From Schizophyllum amplum (Eukaryota; Basidiomycota; Agaricomycetes; Agaricales; Schizophyllaceae): DNA of 64,000 nt. Every line of letters begins with the position of its first letter. Position 1 is the stretch's first letter. The position numbers and the translations under genes are program-made. Below the pieces are notes generated by a model. The model saw only the letters and a list, made by a program, of their open reading frames with translations, was not told the origin of the DNA and did no database searches. The stretch covers positions 930,001-994,000 of the forward strand of contig VDMD01000002.1 of the NCBI GenBank assembly GCA_007026445.1, written 5' to 3'. Of this stretch, positions 24,187-35,921 are shown in pieces.

Positions 24187-24406
24187 GAGTAGTATACAGC
24201 CTGTAATTATAACGAAATTGTACTCTTGTTATGCCAAAAGCACGGTGTGTTCGTTGACCCAATTGAAAAGTCGGAGGTCGAGTACGGGCCGGATTCCGAT
24301 TTCGTCCGCTTGCGCGAGGCCGGCTGGCGCCGAAAAATATGCCGACGCCAGCACTTGCCCCCAACGAAACGCGCGCTTGCCGTTTACGCCCTTGTCCGCA
24401 ACACCC

Positions 24407-25850
24407 ATGGCCTCCACTCTCTCCCTCGCCCGCGTCGCCGCACGCCGCGCAGCACCCACAGCCCGCCGCCCCGCGCCCGTCCTCGCAGCCCGCGCAGCGC
24501 GCTGGGCACGCACCTATGCGACCGAGAGCGAGCATTCGGTACGTGACTGAGGACGGCGAACGAATGGCGCGCTCATACGCCCCGCCCCTCAGATGACCGT
24601 GCGTGAGGCACTGAACGCGGCGATGGAGGAGGAGATGCTGCGCGACGAGTCTGTCTACATCCTCGGTGAGGAGGTCGCCCGTTACAATGGTGCCTACAAG
24701 GTATGGACTCCAAATGCCATGGCCAAGTACACTGCTTACAGCCCAACCAGGTCACGAAGGGTCTCCTCGACAAGTTCGGTGAGAAGCGCGTCGTGGACAC
24801 CCCCATTACCGAGATGGGTTTCGCCGGTATCGCGGTCGGCTCCGCGCTCGCGGGTCTCCGTCCTATGTGCGTCTAACGCCTCGCCCCTCCCTCGTCAACG
24901 CTAACACACGCCCAGTTGCGAGTTCATGACGTTCAACTTCGCGATGCAGGCCATTGACCAGATCGTCAACTCTGCCGGCAAGACGTACTACATGTCCGGT
25001 GGCAACGTGCCCTGCCCCGTCGTCTTCCGCGGGCCCAACGGCGCGGCGGCCAGCGTCGGTGCGCAGCACTCGCAGGACTACGCGTCGTGGTACGGCCAGA
25101 TCCCCGGTCTCAAGGTCGTGTCTCCGTGGAGTGCGGAGGACTGCAAGGGTCTGCTCAAGGTGCGTCGTACTTCCTGTATGATACGACGTCTACTGACTGT
25201 GACGCTCTCAGTCGGCCATCCGCGACCCGAACCCGGTGGTGTTCCTCGAGAACGAGATGATGTACGGTACCTCATTCCCCATGACCGCGGAGGCCATGTC
25301 CGAGAACTTCCTGCTCCCGATCGGCAAGGCCAAGGTCGAGCGCGCGGGCTCGGACATCACGCTCGTCGCGCACAGCAAGATGGTCACGCACTCGCTCGAG
25401 GCCGCGGAGGAGCTCGCGAAGGAGGGCATCCAGGCGGAGGTCATCAACCTGCGCTCCATCCGCCCGCTCGACATCGACACCATCAAGGCGTCGGTGAAGA
25501 AGACGAACCAGTGCGTTTTGCGTCGCGCGTCGAGATAATGTGGGGTGATACTGATTGATCCTTGCACAGCCTCGTCATCGTTGAGGGCGGCTTCCCCGCT
25601 TTCGGTGTTGGCAGCGAGATTTGCGCGCAGATCGTCGAGAGCGAGGCCTTCGACTACCTCGATGCGCCTGTCGAGCGCGTCACCGGCGCCGACATCCCCA
25701 CTCCCGTACGTATTGCTTTACATGACCTATGCGTGGGTTGGCTGATTAATGTGTTTTCCTCAGTACGCGACGAACCTCGAGGCGTTCGCGTTCCCGGACA
25801 CCAGCATCATCACCAAGGTGGCAAAACGGGCCCTTTACAGGACCAACTGA
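24407..25850 (+). CDS. PDB1: Pyruvate dehydrogenase E1 component, beta subunit (mitochondrial)
   Basis: The protein starts with an Arg/Ala-rich amphipathic presequence ([17 protein letters not shown]), as expected for mitochondrial import. The mature part opens with [15 protein letters not shown]. It carries the TPP-domain residues [35 protein letters not shown] and [15 protein letters not shown], and ends with the transketolase C-terminal domain ([30 protein letters not shown]). About seven exons are present, and stop TGA is at 25848-25850. With E1-alpha it forms the heterotetramer that decarboxylates pyruvate and passes the acetyl group to E2. All junctions keep frame, and nothing is missing. 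Confidence 0.96.
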
Positions 25851-26302
25851 TTCGCTTGCTCGTACGCGGGCGGCTTGCTCACGCGAGCGGCTTGCGGGGC
25901 TCCGATTGCCTGCATCCGCTGGCCTGTCATGCGGGCGGCGGGGCAGCTAGACTATGGGTAGACTACTAGGTCTTCATATCTTTTGAAAACCTCATAATGT
26001 TGTGTGTTGTGGATGGAGTACTAGGGCCTACATAATACGCACTGTAAGATGCAGATCTTCAAGCTGTGTATGAATGCCTGAACGACTGACCATGCACGCT
26101 AAGCGCTGAGCAGCAAGTCCATGTAAGAAGCTTTCATTTGAGCTGGTGTCGGTGGAGAAGCCATTCGCTATCGCTATCGCCAAAATTTGTGACCAGCCAC
26201 TGTCAGAAAACAACCTCCAGCTCTTCTGCAAATAAAGTGTGACTCTTGCAGGACATACTTCTACGTACTGCGTTCAACTTCTACAAGAAAATGCCTACTC
26301 CG
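25851..26302. other. Convergent 3' flanks of PDB1 and DCC1
   Basis: No gene seen between the two stop codons. It should hold both 3' UTRs. Confidence 0.5.
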
Positions 26303-27729
26303 TTAGCTGGCGTACTGCGCCCGGGCAGTGTACCAGATCCCTTCCGGAGTCGTCATGGCTCGCGCGTACTTTAGTAGTAATTTGTCCCGCTCTTTCGAAT
26401 CCACTGCAATATCTGCCAAGAACGGCGCAATGTCGTCGCCCTTCCATTTCGCACGCGTTAGAAAAAGCTCGCCGAACCGTGCGGCGGGGTCGACTGGTAG
26501 CGCAGATGAGGGGAAGTATCGCAGTCGCTCTGCGCTGGTGTCGAGGGAAGACGTCGTGATGCAGTTGCCCTGCGTAGCAGAAGACTCAGCGCTCGGTGCG
26601 AGTTGTATGGTACCCTTGAAGGCACTTACGGCTAGCAAGCGCAGCTCGCAAAGTTCCGCAAACGCGTCCGTCGCGGCCTCGCGCCACCGCTCTAGCAGCG
26701 CTTTCTCTGTGACTGGGTCGTGCTAGTCGGTTACGGAGTCATCAGCCTGAGCTTTCCAGTGCAGCTTGAGCAGCCGCGTACCCTGTGTTCCCTCAAAATC
26801 CCAAGGCCGATCTCGCGTACGAGCGCGCTCGCGTCCATCGTCCACTTCCCGTCCGCGATCGTGCCGAACCAGCTGAGCACCTGACCAGACACCGCGCGCG
26901 GCACGTCGTCCGCATCCGCGAGCGCGGTCGTGAGGGTGTCGAGGGGCGCGGCGTCGGGCTTCAGACTGTGTGCGACGAGCTGGTTGAGAATGAGTTCGAG
27001 GAGGCGCAGTAAGTAGGAGGGGGAGGTGGGGCGAAGTTCTCCTGGAGCAGCGGGTGAGGAGGTGTAGTGCCAAGTAGAGAGGAGAAGACGTACCGTTCAG
27101 TTGTAAGATTCGCCGGTCGCGGAGTCCGCGGTCTAGCTCAGCGTCGCTGGCTTGTACGCTATTGCGTACGGCCTGGTACGTGACCGGCGAAGCGCTGGGC
27201 GTGTCCTGTTGTTCATTCAGTACATTAGGTATCGACTGATCGCCCGACCAACCTGCTCGTCCTCCGTCTCGTCCTCCTCCTCCCCATCATACTCCTTCCC
27301 CCGCAGCAGCCCCGTAAGCTGATGCAACTTCGGCACGCACTTCGCCAGCTCAATAACCTCGTTGATCTGATCGCGCAGAATGACGGCCTCGCGTTCCTCT
27401 TCAGGCCCCTTGTCCTTCTCCAGCTGCAGGTCGCCCTCGGAGGCCGTCACGACGAGAACGGAGTTCGACAGCAGCACGGAGCGCATCGTGTACGTCGTGT
27501 CATGCGTGCAGAGGACGGCGTCTTCGTTTGAGCGGCCTTTGATGGTGAGTCTGGGTCAATCAGCATGTCCAGTCGCGTCCTCAGGTTGCACTGCGCACGT
27601 CGAGGGGTTGGTAGCCGTCGCCGCAGATTCGATGAGTCCAAGGACCTCAGGCGGGAGCTCTAGCAATTTAAAGCTGCCATGTTCGTCGAATGAAGCCGGT
27701 GAGAACGCGAAATCGTATTCGGAAGTCAT
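26303..27729 (-). CDS. DCC1: Sister-chromatid cohesion protein DCC1 (Ctf18-RFC subunit)
   Basis: On the minus strand from ATG 27729 (MTSEYDFAFS) to TAA 26303-26305. Conserved Dcc1 elements appear in order: FKLLELPPEVLGLIE, LTIKGRSNEDAVLCTHDTTY, RSVLLSNSVLVV, SYLLRLLELILNQLV, GTIADGKWTMDASALVREIG and, near the end, KWKGDDIAPFLADIAVD with LLLKYAR. An intron at 26723-26781 joins ILREHR to HDPVTEKALLERW. Ignoring it would suggest a false in-frame stop. In the family, Dcc1 with Ctf8 attaches to Ctf18-RFC, the alternative PCNA loader that binds polymerase epsilon and supports cohesion. An MluI box (27748-27753) lies just upstream of the start. Confidence 0.88.
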
Positions 27730-28086
27730 GGTTCGAAGGAACAAGAGACGCGTCTGCCCATCAACACACGAACCGTCACAGAACTGTAACCTCGTCACAG
27801 GGCCGGTTGCCAGTCGAAGTCTGACAAGTCTTACTTACTAAAGCATCAGACTGAGAAGAGAAGACGAAGTTGTCCGCACAATTATCCGGAATCCAGCCAA
27901 GCGTACCGCGGCTGGTATTTAGTAGCGCGCTCGTTGCCTCGTAGCATTGCTAACAGATCAAAGGTCTAGAAACAAGCGCATACGAACGAAGTCATACGTA
28001 CATCTGGGAACATAGAGGAGATAATTACTGCTAAGTACACGAGCTTCCCACCCGTTCAATCCAATCTAAATAAGTGCTCCTCCGGC
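27730..28086. other. Intergenic region: DCC1 promoter and glutamine synthetase 3' flank
   Basis: No gene is supported. Apart from the MluI box near DCC1, nothing distinctive was seen. Confidence 0.45.
27748..27753. promoter_or_regulatory. MluI cell-cycle box upstream of DCC1
   Basis: ACGCGT within the palindrome AGACGCGTCT, 19 nt upstream of the DCC1 ATG. In yeasts, ACGCGT is the binding core of MBF (Mbp1/Swi6), which drives G1/S genes. Confidence 0.4.
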
Positions 28087-29351
28087 TTAGAGGCAAGTAG
28101 TCTGGACAATGATGTCCGTGACGCGGTAGGGGTCTGAAGAATAGCATGAGAATGCAACGCACGATGCACGATCTAGCAAAACATACCAATGTTGGAGGCC
28201 GGGCGACGATCCTCAAGGTATCCGAAGCCCTGCGCGGCGACGTTGCGCGGGATACGAATGGACGCGCCACGGTTGGCAACACCAGAGCTGAAGTTGCCAA
28301 TGTGGCCAGTCTCATGGCGGCCAGTGAGACGCAGGTCGTTGTCCTCGCCGTACACCGCGATGTGCTCGTTGTGCTTCTTCGAGAGCTTCTCAATCGCAGC
28401 GTTGATGGCCTGAATGCCACCGGGCTGGCGCATTGCCTCCGTCGAGTAGTTGGTGTGGGCTCCCGCGCCATTCCAGTCACCGGCGAGGGGCTTCGGGTGG
28501 AAGGAGACGGTGATACCCCACTGCTCCGCCACGCGGATCAGGAGGTAGCGGGACATCCAGTGGTGGTCACCCATGGTAATGCCCTCACAAGGGCCGACCT
28601 GGTACTCCCACTGAGATGGCATGACCTCCGCGTTGATGCCGCTGATGTTGATGCCAGCGTACAGGCAGCAGCGGTAGTGGGCCTCAATGAGGTCGCGGGC
28701 GAAGACCTTGCCGGCACCTGACACCGCGATCAGTTCCATCTCCCGCCCATGACTCGTGATCGGTACGTACCAGCACCGCAGTAGTAGGGGCCCTGGGGAC
28801 CGGGGAATCCGCCCTTGGGCCAGCCATATGGACGACCGTCCTCGCCGAAGAGGGTGTACTCCTGCTCGATGCCGAACCACGGGTGCTCGTCCTTGGCAAG
28901 GTCCATCGTCTTCTTGCAGTTGTGGCGGAAGTTGGTGCGATTGGGGGTGCCATCGTTGTTATAGCACTCGGCCAGCACGAGAATGTTGTCACCGCCACGG
29001 AACGGGTCCTTGAAGATGGCTGCGGGGCGAAGGTAGACGTCGGAGTCGTGACCCGGCGCCTGGTTCGTAGATGAACCGTCGAAGTCCCAAATGCGGAGGG
29101 AGCCGATGTCCGTGACCTTCTTGGGCACAGTCTGCAAACATTCGTCAGTACGCAGCGCGGGGGATTTGCGTATTCCACGCACCGTCGTCTTCGAGCGCAT
29201 ACCGCCCTCGCCGTCGATCCAGACATCTGCGATAAGATCAGTGTGGGCCAATTGGTTTCGAGATATTGAACATACACTCCGCCTGGACCTTCTCGCCCTG
29301 GTCGAGAGCGAGGAACGGCTGGAGGAGATCGTTGCGGTAGGTGGCTGTCAT
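28087..29351 (-). CDS. GLN1: Glutamine synthetase, eukaryotic type II
   Basis: Minus strand, ATG at 29351 ([13 protein letters not shown]), stop TAA at 28087-28089; about 355 residues, normal for eukaryotic GS. The beta-grasp domain contains [16 protein letters not shown] and [16 protein letters not shown]. The catalytic domain has [30 protein letters not shown] (metal and glutamate site), [14 protein letters not shown], and the [10 protein letters not shown] block that binds ATP. The last exon ends [15 protein letters not shown]. Introns fall after VQAEY, near GPYYCGAG and near RRPASNI. The enzyme makes glutamine from glutamate, ammonia and ATP as a homodecamer in the cytosol. Confidence 0.97.
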
Positions 29352-30015
29352 AGCGAACGACTGGATGGTGGAGTGAACCAAGAAGATTTGGGGAACAATT
29401 CCGAGTCACTTGGTTTATATCTATTGATCCTAACTCCATATAGCAAATACCGGAAGTATCTCAGGGACCAGTCGGCCGTCGGCTATTGGGCCAGACCAGC
29501 AGCGCTCTCTGCACCTCGATAAGTTCGCAATCACGAATCCCGCGCAATCGATTTGTGGACAAAGCCGCCGCGCTCACAGCAGCAAATACCGCGCACCAGA
29601 GCCCCCGCCAGTCAAATATTCGCGGTTGAACATAAGGATCAAAGCGCCGCAACCGGCCGAGCAGCGGCCCGTCATGGCCCCACAACCGGCCTTCCGTCAC
29701 ACATGTTGAGCCCCAGAAAATGCAGCCCAGTTGTGGCTGGACAGCGTCCCATTCAGTGCACCTCTGGAAAGCTGGACAAGGGTGAATTGATTCCGCAGTA
29801 CAACAGAGATACGAGAGCGATACACAGCAGAAACGCCTAGCCTCTTAAGCAGCGCCGCCCGGGCTGTCACACGACGAGCGCGCGAACCGTAGGCGATTAT
29901 CAGACGGCGGCAAGACGGCAGCGTTCACGAGCTGGCAGATGTGGCGTGCCTACATCAGGGGACCTTGAGGGAAAGTATGGTTTGCTTGTCTTCGAGCGGC
30001 GATACGATGCAGGAG
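29352..30015. other. Intergenic region: glutamine synthetase promoter and APS1 3' flank
   Basis: No coding content is supported. It carries the GS TATA-like element, and nothing else was recognised. Confidence 0.45.
29411..29421 (-). promoter_or_regulatory. TATA-like element of glutamine synthetase
   Basis: The minus strand reads GATATAAACCA, 60-70 nt upstream of the ATG at 29351. Confidence 0.4.
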
Positions 30016-30820
30016 CTAACCGCTTCTAGAACCCAGACGGGCCATCGTGTCTTCTGAATTCTCTTGCTCCTCGACCGTGTCCGCCTGCGTGACCTGGGGT
30101 ATTGGCTAGTTAGACGCAAGGTATTTGCGTAGGGACGGCCGGAACATACCACTCGCAAGACGGACTTCTTGGACGACTCTTGTAATTCGCCTGCGATGAT
30201 CAGTTCATCCAAGATCTGTAAGTCAACAGGTCAACACAAGCCGACTTTCAACGAGAACTGATACGTACAGAGTACGCCTTCTGAAAGTTGAAGATCCTGC
30301 AAAGGCGGAGGCTTAGCGTTTATTCCCCGGATTCATATAGCCGCACGTACAAGTCCAGCTCGCACACCTGATACGTGTGTAAGTACCGTACCCGGCGTCC
30401 ACAACGCTCAAGGGACGCACATTTCCGAAGTAGCGGTCAAGGACCTCCACGTAGCGATGGATGATCTCCAGCGTTATAAGCTCATTGTCGGACGAGCTGA
30501 TCCCGCAGACGAAGAACAACGAGGCATAGCGCCGGTACACGACCTTCGTGTCTGTATGCTCGTTCAGTACACACAGCCCTATGCGTAAAAAAGGGCGAGC
30601 CGTGTACCCTTGTACTCAAGGAAGTTGCACATCCTCGTCCGCCTGGCGAGCACGAGCTGCGTCACGTCCTTGACGATTTTGGCCTTCACCTTTGGCGGCA
30701 TGGTGGAGAACCATTTCGCCAGGCGCACTTTCCCTGTAATGATAGTAGTGAAAGGCTGCTCTAGATACCAGAGAAGGGCAGCATGCCTTGCCGGGAAACG
30801 AGGAGGATGTAGTTGATCAT
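30016..30820 (-). CDS. APS1: AP-1 clathrin adaptor small subunit (sigma-1)
   Basis: Minus strand, ATG 30820 ([12 protein letters not shown]), stop TAG at 30016-30018, about 160 residues in seven or so small exons. The longin-like fold is almost invariant: [83 protein letters not shown] and [10 protein letters not shown]. The first intron, between SRQG and KVRL, begins with GC rather than GT if the conserved protein is to be kept. Using a GT donor 18 nt on would insert six residues. The protein belongs to the AP-1 complex, which sorts cargo between trans-Golgi and endosomes. The tail [15 protein letters not shown] is less conserved. Confidence 0.94.
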
Positions 30821-31258
30821 TCGAGCGAGAGTGAATGACTGCCGAAAGCAGCAACGCGCTGGGCAAAGCGGCCTCCGCGAACACGTGCCAACCTCGGCAG
30901 CGCTGACGGAGCGCCGCCACAGTGCACCTGAAAATGCGCGGCCCGTCGCGACCGTTATACTGTAACCAAGACCGCTGGGCATAAAACTCTCGGAGCCAGT
31001 CCGCGAAAGGACGGCTGTCCCGGAAAGCCAGGATATCGTTTCAGAGGCAAATGAACATGCAGTCGAGCTCGAGCCTGTCTGCGCTGGAGTGTGAACCCTT
31101 GAGGGTAAGAGGGTGTTCATACAAATGTGTTATACATTCCACTTTGCCAAACATACAAGAAACATCAGTATAAATACAGAACAAGAAGCAGCGGTTGAGC
31201 AATCCAAGAAAACAACGTCTATCCCCTTCCTCACTCAGTGACAGTCCTCCTCGCCTCT
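30821..31258. other. Intergenic region between APS1 promoter and Gfd2-like 3' end
   Basis: No gene is supported. The open frames on the minus strand here are extensions of the APS1 first exon or chance. Confidence 0.45.
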
Positions 31259-32901
31259 TCAATCATAGTCTGAATCGTCGTCCTCGCCCAGCGCACCGAG
31301 CAGCTTGCCCGTGAACGGGTCGTAGCCTGCACCAAGGCTATCCAGCACAGCCTGCGTGTCCTCGCAATCCGGGTCCAGCTCATCCTCCCTGAACTGGACC
31401 TTGACGGAACGCTCTTCGGTTTCACCCGTCCTGTTCGGCCACCGCCGCTCGCGCTGAATATCCAGCTGCTCCCCACTGGCCATCTCGCGAAGGGCGAGCA
31501 TTGTGTACTGTGGGGAGATGTGCATCAAAACAAACATTCGGGATCAACGCGAAAGCAACCACGGTACATACGTGCGCGTCGTTGCCTGCGTTGTGGAGGA
31601 ACGTGGGGTGGAGGTCGAGGAGGCGCGCCATCTGCTGCAGCGAGCGGCGGTTGCCGACGTCGCCGTCGCCTGAGAGGCCGCAGAAGATCTCGGACGTGTC
31701 AATGACGACCATGCCCTTCTCGGGTGGCGTGTCGGGGATCAGGTAGGTCAGGTCTCCCAGAGGCGCCTCGATTTGCTTGGACTTGAGGGTCCTGCAAGGT
31801 GAGTTGTCAACGAGTGTACCGGATTTTGTGCAACGCCCTGCTTACTGTATATCGCCTCTGGGGTCGTGGAAGACCAAGTAGACCGGCCCTTCCGCGACCG
31901 GGTCCGTCAGCATCTGAGCGATCTTGTCCTTCAGGCCCTTCTTCGTGACCTCCTGCGTCTCTCCAAAGTTGTAGTGCTGTATCGCCCCATCAGCGACTGT
32001 AGAGGCTGAATGCGAGTGCACGTACGTCGCGATTGTCCTCGACGAAGTTGCCATTGCGGTAGCCCTTGTACTCCTTCACGACATCGTGACCGCGCTCGCC
32101 CACTGCCGCGCCGTCTACGAACCGAACGGAGCTGTACCCAAACTCGGTGACCATGCTTGAGTCGCGCTCCCATTCCTCGAAGTCAATAGCGATCCATGTC
32201 CCGGTGTGAGCCTGCCAGAGCTTGCGCACGTTCTCAAACATATCACGCCTGGTGCCGAGGAAGGGCGCTGCGTTCCTCAGCTTCTTGTTGTTTTTGTCGA
32301 TTTGCTGCGAGGGCATATGGGTATGCGGCTTGGAGGAAGCATGACAACGTCGAAACTGACCTTCAACGCGCCGCGGAGCGCACCGCCGTCTTCGTATACG
32401 ATGGGAGACACCTGTCGAAGGCTAGACTCCAGGACGAGACAGTTGGAGTAAGGAAGGGGTATCTCTTCCTCCGTCAAGCCCATGGCGTGAAGCCAGTAGC
32501 GGACGTAGTCGATTTGTTTGGAAGAGAACATCAGGCGCGATTGTCCGTTTTGAAATGTGCCTACATGCCTTTCAGTTGTGAGGTTTTTTTGCACACGGAC
32601 GGACAACTGACCGTGATACAGTTGCACGCCCTTCACGCCTTGGACATGTAAAGGGTGATTGTCGTCGACGAGCGCGTCGTGGGCTATTAAAGAGTGGGCT
32701 AAGATCAAGTCATTCCATAAGACGGTTGCCTCACCAAGTGTAGCCTTGATGACCCTCTTCTGGTCCTCCGGCAACACATCTGGCCTACGGCGCCTATTGT
32801 CAATGTGCGCCTCAAACACGGCAGAGCTGCATGGCACACCAATGAAACCATATATCGGTGTACCTGTAGTACCCAGTCACCACAGCGTCTTCTTTGGCCA
32901 T
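31259..32901 (-). CDS. Gfd2/YDR514C-like DEDD-type 3'-5' exonuclease-fold protein
   Basis: Minus strand from ATG 32901 (MAKEDAVVTGYY) to TGA 31259-31261, with about eight exons. The first 200 residues include FSSKQIDYVRYWLHAMGL. The second half is an RNase H-like exonuclease domain: WIAIDFEEWE supplies the Asp-x-Glu motif, VYLVFHDPRGDI the second Asp, and FLHNAGNDAHYTM the His and final Asp (HxxxxD). The protein ends in an acidic tail (GEDDDSDYD). Yeast Gfd2 was found through genetic links to the mRNA export helicase Dbp5. Activity in this family is not well established, but all predicted catalytic residues are present here. The gene is divergent from the CENP-A gene, with 262 bp between starts. 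Confidence 0.75.
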
Positions 32902-32967
32902 GATTCTAGGACGACAGACCCTCAGATGGCGGTGAAGGACGAAGAGGGAACAAAGGCCAACCCACGC

Positions 32968-32986
32968 ACGCGTGACCAGACGCGTC
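32968..32986. promoter_or_regulatory. Two MluI boxes in the Gfd2-like/CENP-A bidirectional promoter
   Basis: ACGCGT occurs at 32968-32973 and again at 32980-32985, the second within GACGCGTC. They lie between two divergent genes, about 70-85 nt from the Gfd2-like ATG and 180-195 nt from the CENP-A ATG. Confidence 0.45.
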
Positions 32987-33163
32987 GAGTCGCGCCGCCC
33001 TGCCGGAGCCGACGCCGGTTCCGGTTCCCACGGCCTGAGAGCAAACGAACAATGCGCGCGTCTTGCTTGGACGTGTGTGTTTCCCTTCGTCTCCGTTTGT
33101 CCCGGGCTTTCATTCTCTGCTTTCCTCCATTCGCTATCCTCCCTCTCCCTTTCACCCTACAAC

Positions 33164-33813
<650 letters not shown>

Positions 33814-34217
33814 TCACCCTGATTCCTGCTCCCGGAGCGGTACCCCACGAACATTGTATGACTGGATGCCTGATATGTGTGTTGCGTTGAATGATTATTT
33901 TAGGTGACTATCTTCTCGAGTCCAATACCTATATCTTGCTGTATATATAACCCGTAATGCGACACCCCCTCCACCTGTAACCTTCAATGACCTGGCAAGG
34001 TGCTGCAGAGGACGTCAGCAACGAATGCTTGAAAGCGGCGGTACAAGGTACAGTAAGGGTCATATTAGATCAAGAAGGCTTCCTCGAGAACCTGCGCACG
34101 ACATCGTCGCAGTATAGCGCGGCTCTCTCAAACCACGGTTTGTAGTCTTTCCGAGGGAAAGCAGACGGACACTCACCAGCTGGCGCGACTGCATGTCCAA
34201 TGCCGTGCAGGTCATGG
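33814..34217. other. Convergent 3' flanks of CENP-A and COX18-like genes
   Basis: No gene seen. It includes an AT-rich stretch, tatatataa near 33941, consistent with 3' UTR or terminator sequence. Confidence 0.45.
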
Positions 34218-35514
34218 CTAAGCCTGTCGCCTCTTGGCTGACTTTGCGCGGGCCTTCGAAGTCGAACTTGCTGTCGCAGAAGCCGTCTTCATCGGCGTCG
34301 CCGAAGTTGCTGCTGGCCGGGTAGCTCGGCCTGACGGTGCAACATCTCCTGACAACTCTGAAGACGCGTCTGATATCTTGCGGATATGTGCAGCCAACGG
34401 CGACTCTGGTGGCGGTGGTGGCGCTGTCGCTGGTTGCAATTTGGGCTTGTCCACCTCTTCGCGCGCCCGTCGTCGCCTACTGATCATATCGAACGATACA
34501 TTCTGTATCAGACCGAACAGCGAGTTCGTCAGCCAGACTATGCCCAAGCCCTGTCCGTCCGTCAGCAAAACACAGCCATTTAGCGCGAAAACAGACGCAC
34601 CGCCGGCGCGAAGCTGGTCACTACGATACGCGGCAGCGAGATGAGGCGTATCGCGCTCTTCATGCTCTCCGCGAGGTTGAACTCCATCTTTCCAGCGGCG
34701 GCGCGCAGTCTCCGCTGTGTACGTGCGCGGTCCTGCGCCGCGCGCTCCGCGGCGGTCATCGTCCAGCTCTTCGTCTCCGCCATGGCGAACGTCAGCACAC
34801 CCAGGCCCACGGGTACAGTCATCGTAGGGTCCGGGCGGATGAGGGAGTCAATCCAGAGGAAGGACTCGGCCTCGAGGGGCGTCGGGTCGGTGCATAGGCG
34901 CCAGGCGAAGAGGGTGAGGCCAAGGAATATGGGCACCTGCACGATGTTGGGGAGTATGAGGTTCTTGAGCGTGCCTGCATTGTGCTTCTTCATGAGGTCT
35001 TTTCTGTAGTCGTTCAACTGGGGATTTGGGTCAATCAATGGCTTGCATTGCGTGAAAGGAGAGGAGGGGACTGACGAGTTCGGCCTGGCGCTTCTTGTGC
35101 ATGTTCTTCAGGGTCTCCATGTCCGCCTTCACGCCAGCCAGCTTCATCTCCTTCATGACATGCTGGGATATGGTCGGGCGCATAGCGGCCAGATCCGACT
35201 GCACGAGAGCCTGTGCGCGCTCGTAACGCTGCCTTCCCTACACCAGGCGTCAGCTCGATACACGGTCACCATATGCCAACACGCACCTTGTAAGCAAAAG
35301 GGACCTGCACGAGTCGCGAGAACACCGTCATCAATATCAGTGTGGTGGTGTATGTGGGGAACGAGTCGGGATAGGGCATGACCCTCGCCAACTCGAAAAA
35401 GCCCTCACAGAGACCCTCAGTGAACTGGCGGCGCTGTGGCCGAGGGGAAACTAGAGGTCGCGCATAGCGCGAAAGCGGGCTCGTGCTGCATCTTGCACCG
35501 CGCAGGGCGAGCAT
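34218..35514 (-). CDS. COX18: OXA1/YidC-family mitochondrial inner-membrane insertase, COX18-like
   Basis: Minus strand, ATG 35514, stop at 34218-34220, about 390 residues in four exons. An Arg-rich presequence (MLALRGARCSTSPLSRYARP) suggests mitochondrial import. The insertase core has a first helix TYTTTLILMTVFSRLVQVPF, followed by a charged loop (KADMETLKNMHKKRQAEL) and DYRKDLMKKHNAGTLKNLILPNIVQVPIFLGLTLFAW. Two further hydrophobic segments come later (VPVGLGVLTFAMAET, GLGIVWLTNSLFGLIQNVSF). The short matrix tail, without a long coiled coil, fits Cox18 better than Oxa1. Cox18 exports the C-terminal tail of Cox2 across the inner membrane. Choice between Cox18 and Oxa1 is moderately sure. 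Confidence 0.8.
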
Positions 35515-35921
35515 GGTTGGTTAGACAGTCGGCGTATGAGGCAGCCATGATCGCCGGGCGCGTCTGGCGCATCACCCCAGATCAGTCTCGGCGACTGCCG
35601 GGGCTGCAAGGTCCTCGAGTCGATTCTTCCACTGTGTCTGCCCATGAACTTCACGACAGATAGATAGATATAGGCGCTCAGCTGTATAGTCTAGCATGGT
35701 ATCCAATGTACTCTAGCACGACAAGCTGAGTGCACGTAAGTCGCTAACACGCCTGCAAAGTACAACATTGTCGGCTAAGTATAATGCACATCGACCCAGC
35801 GGCTGCTGCGGTCGAATCTACCACTGTCCAACGTCCTTCCCTCGCTCAATCAACGTCTCTTGAGCCGACTCGATGCCCATGGGCAATGCGCGTCTCGCGA
35901 AGCCGCGCAATGATAATCTCC
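35515..35921. other. Intergenic region between COX18-like promoter and IDH1 3' end
   Basis: Nothing coding is supported. A short gataga tandem run lies near 35656. Confidence 0.4.

Noticed and set aside
26720..26785. Apparent in-frame stop in DCC1
   Set aside because: It lies inside a 59-nt intron with good donor and acceptor. Removing it joins two conserved blocks.
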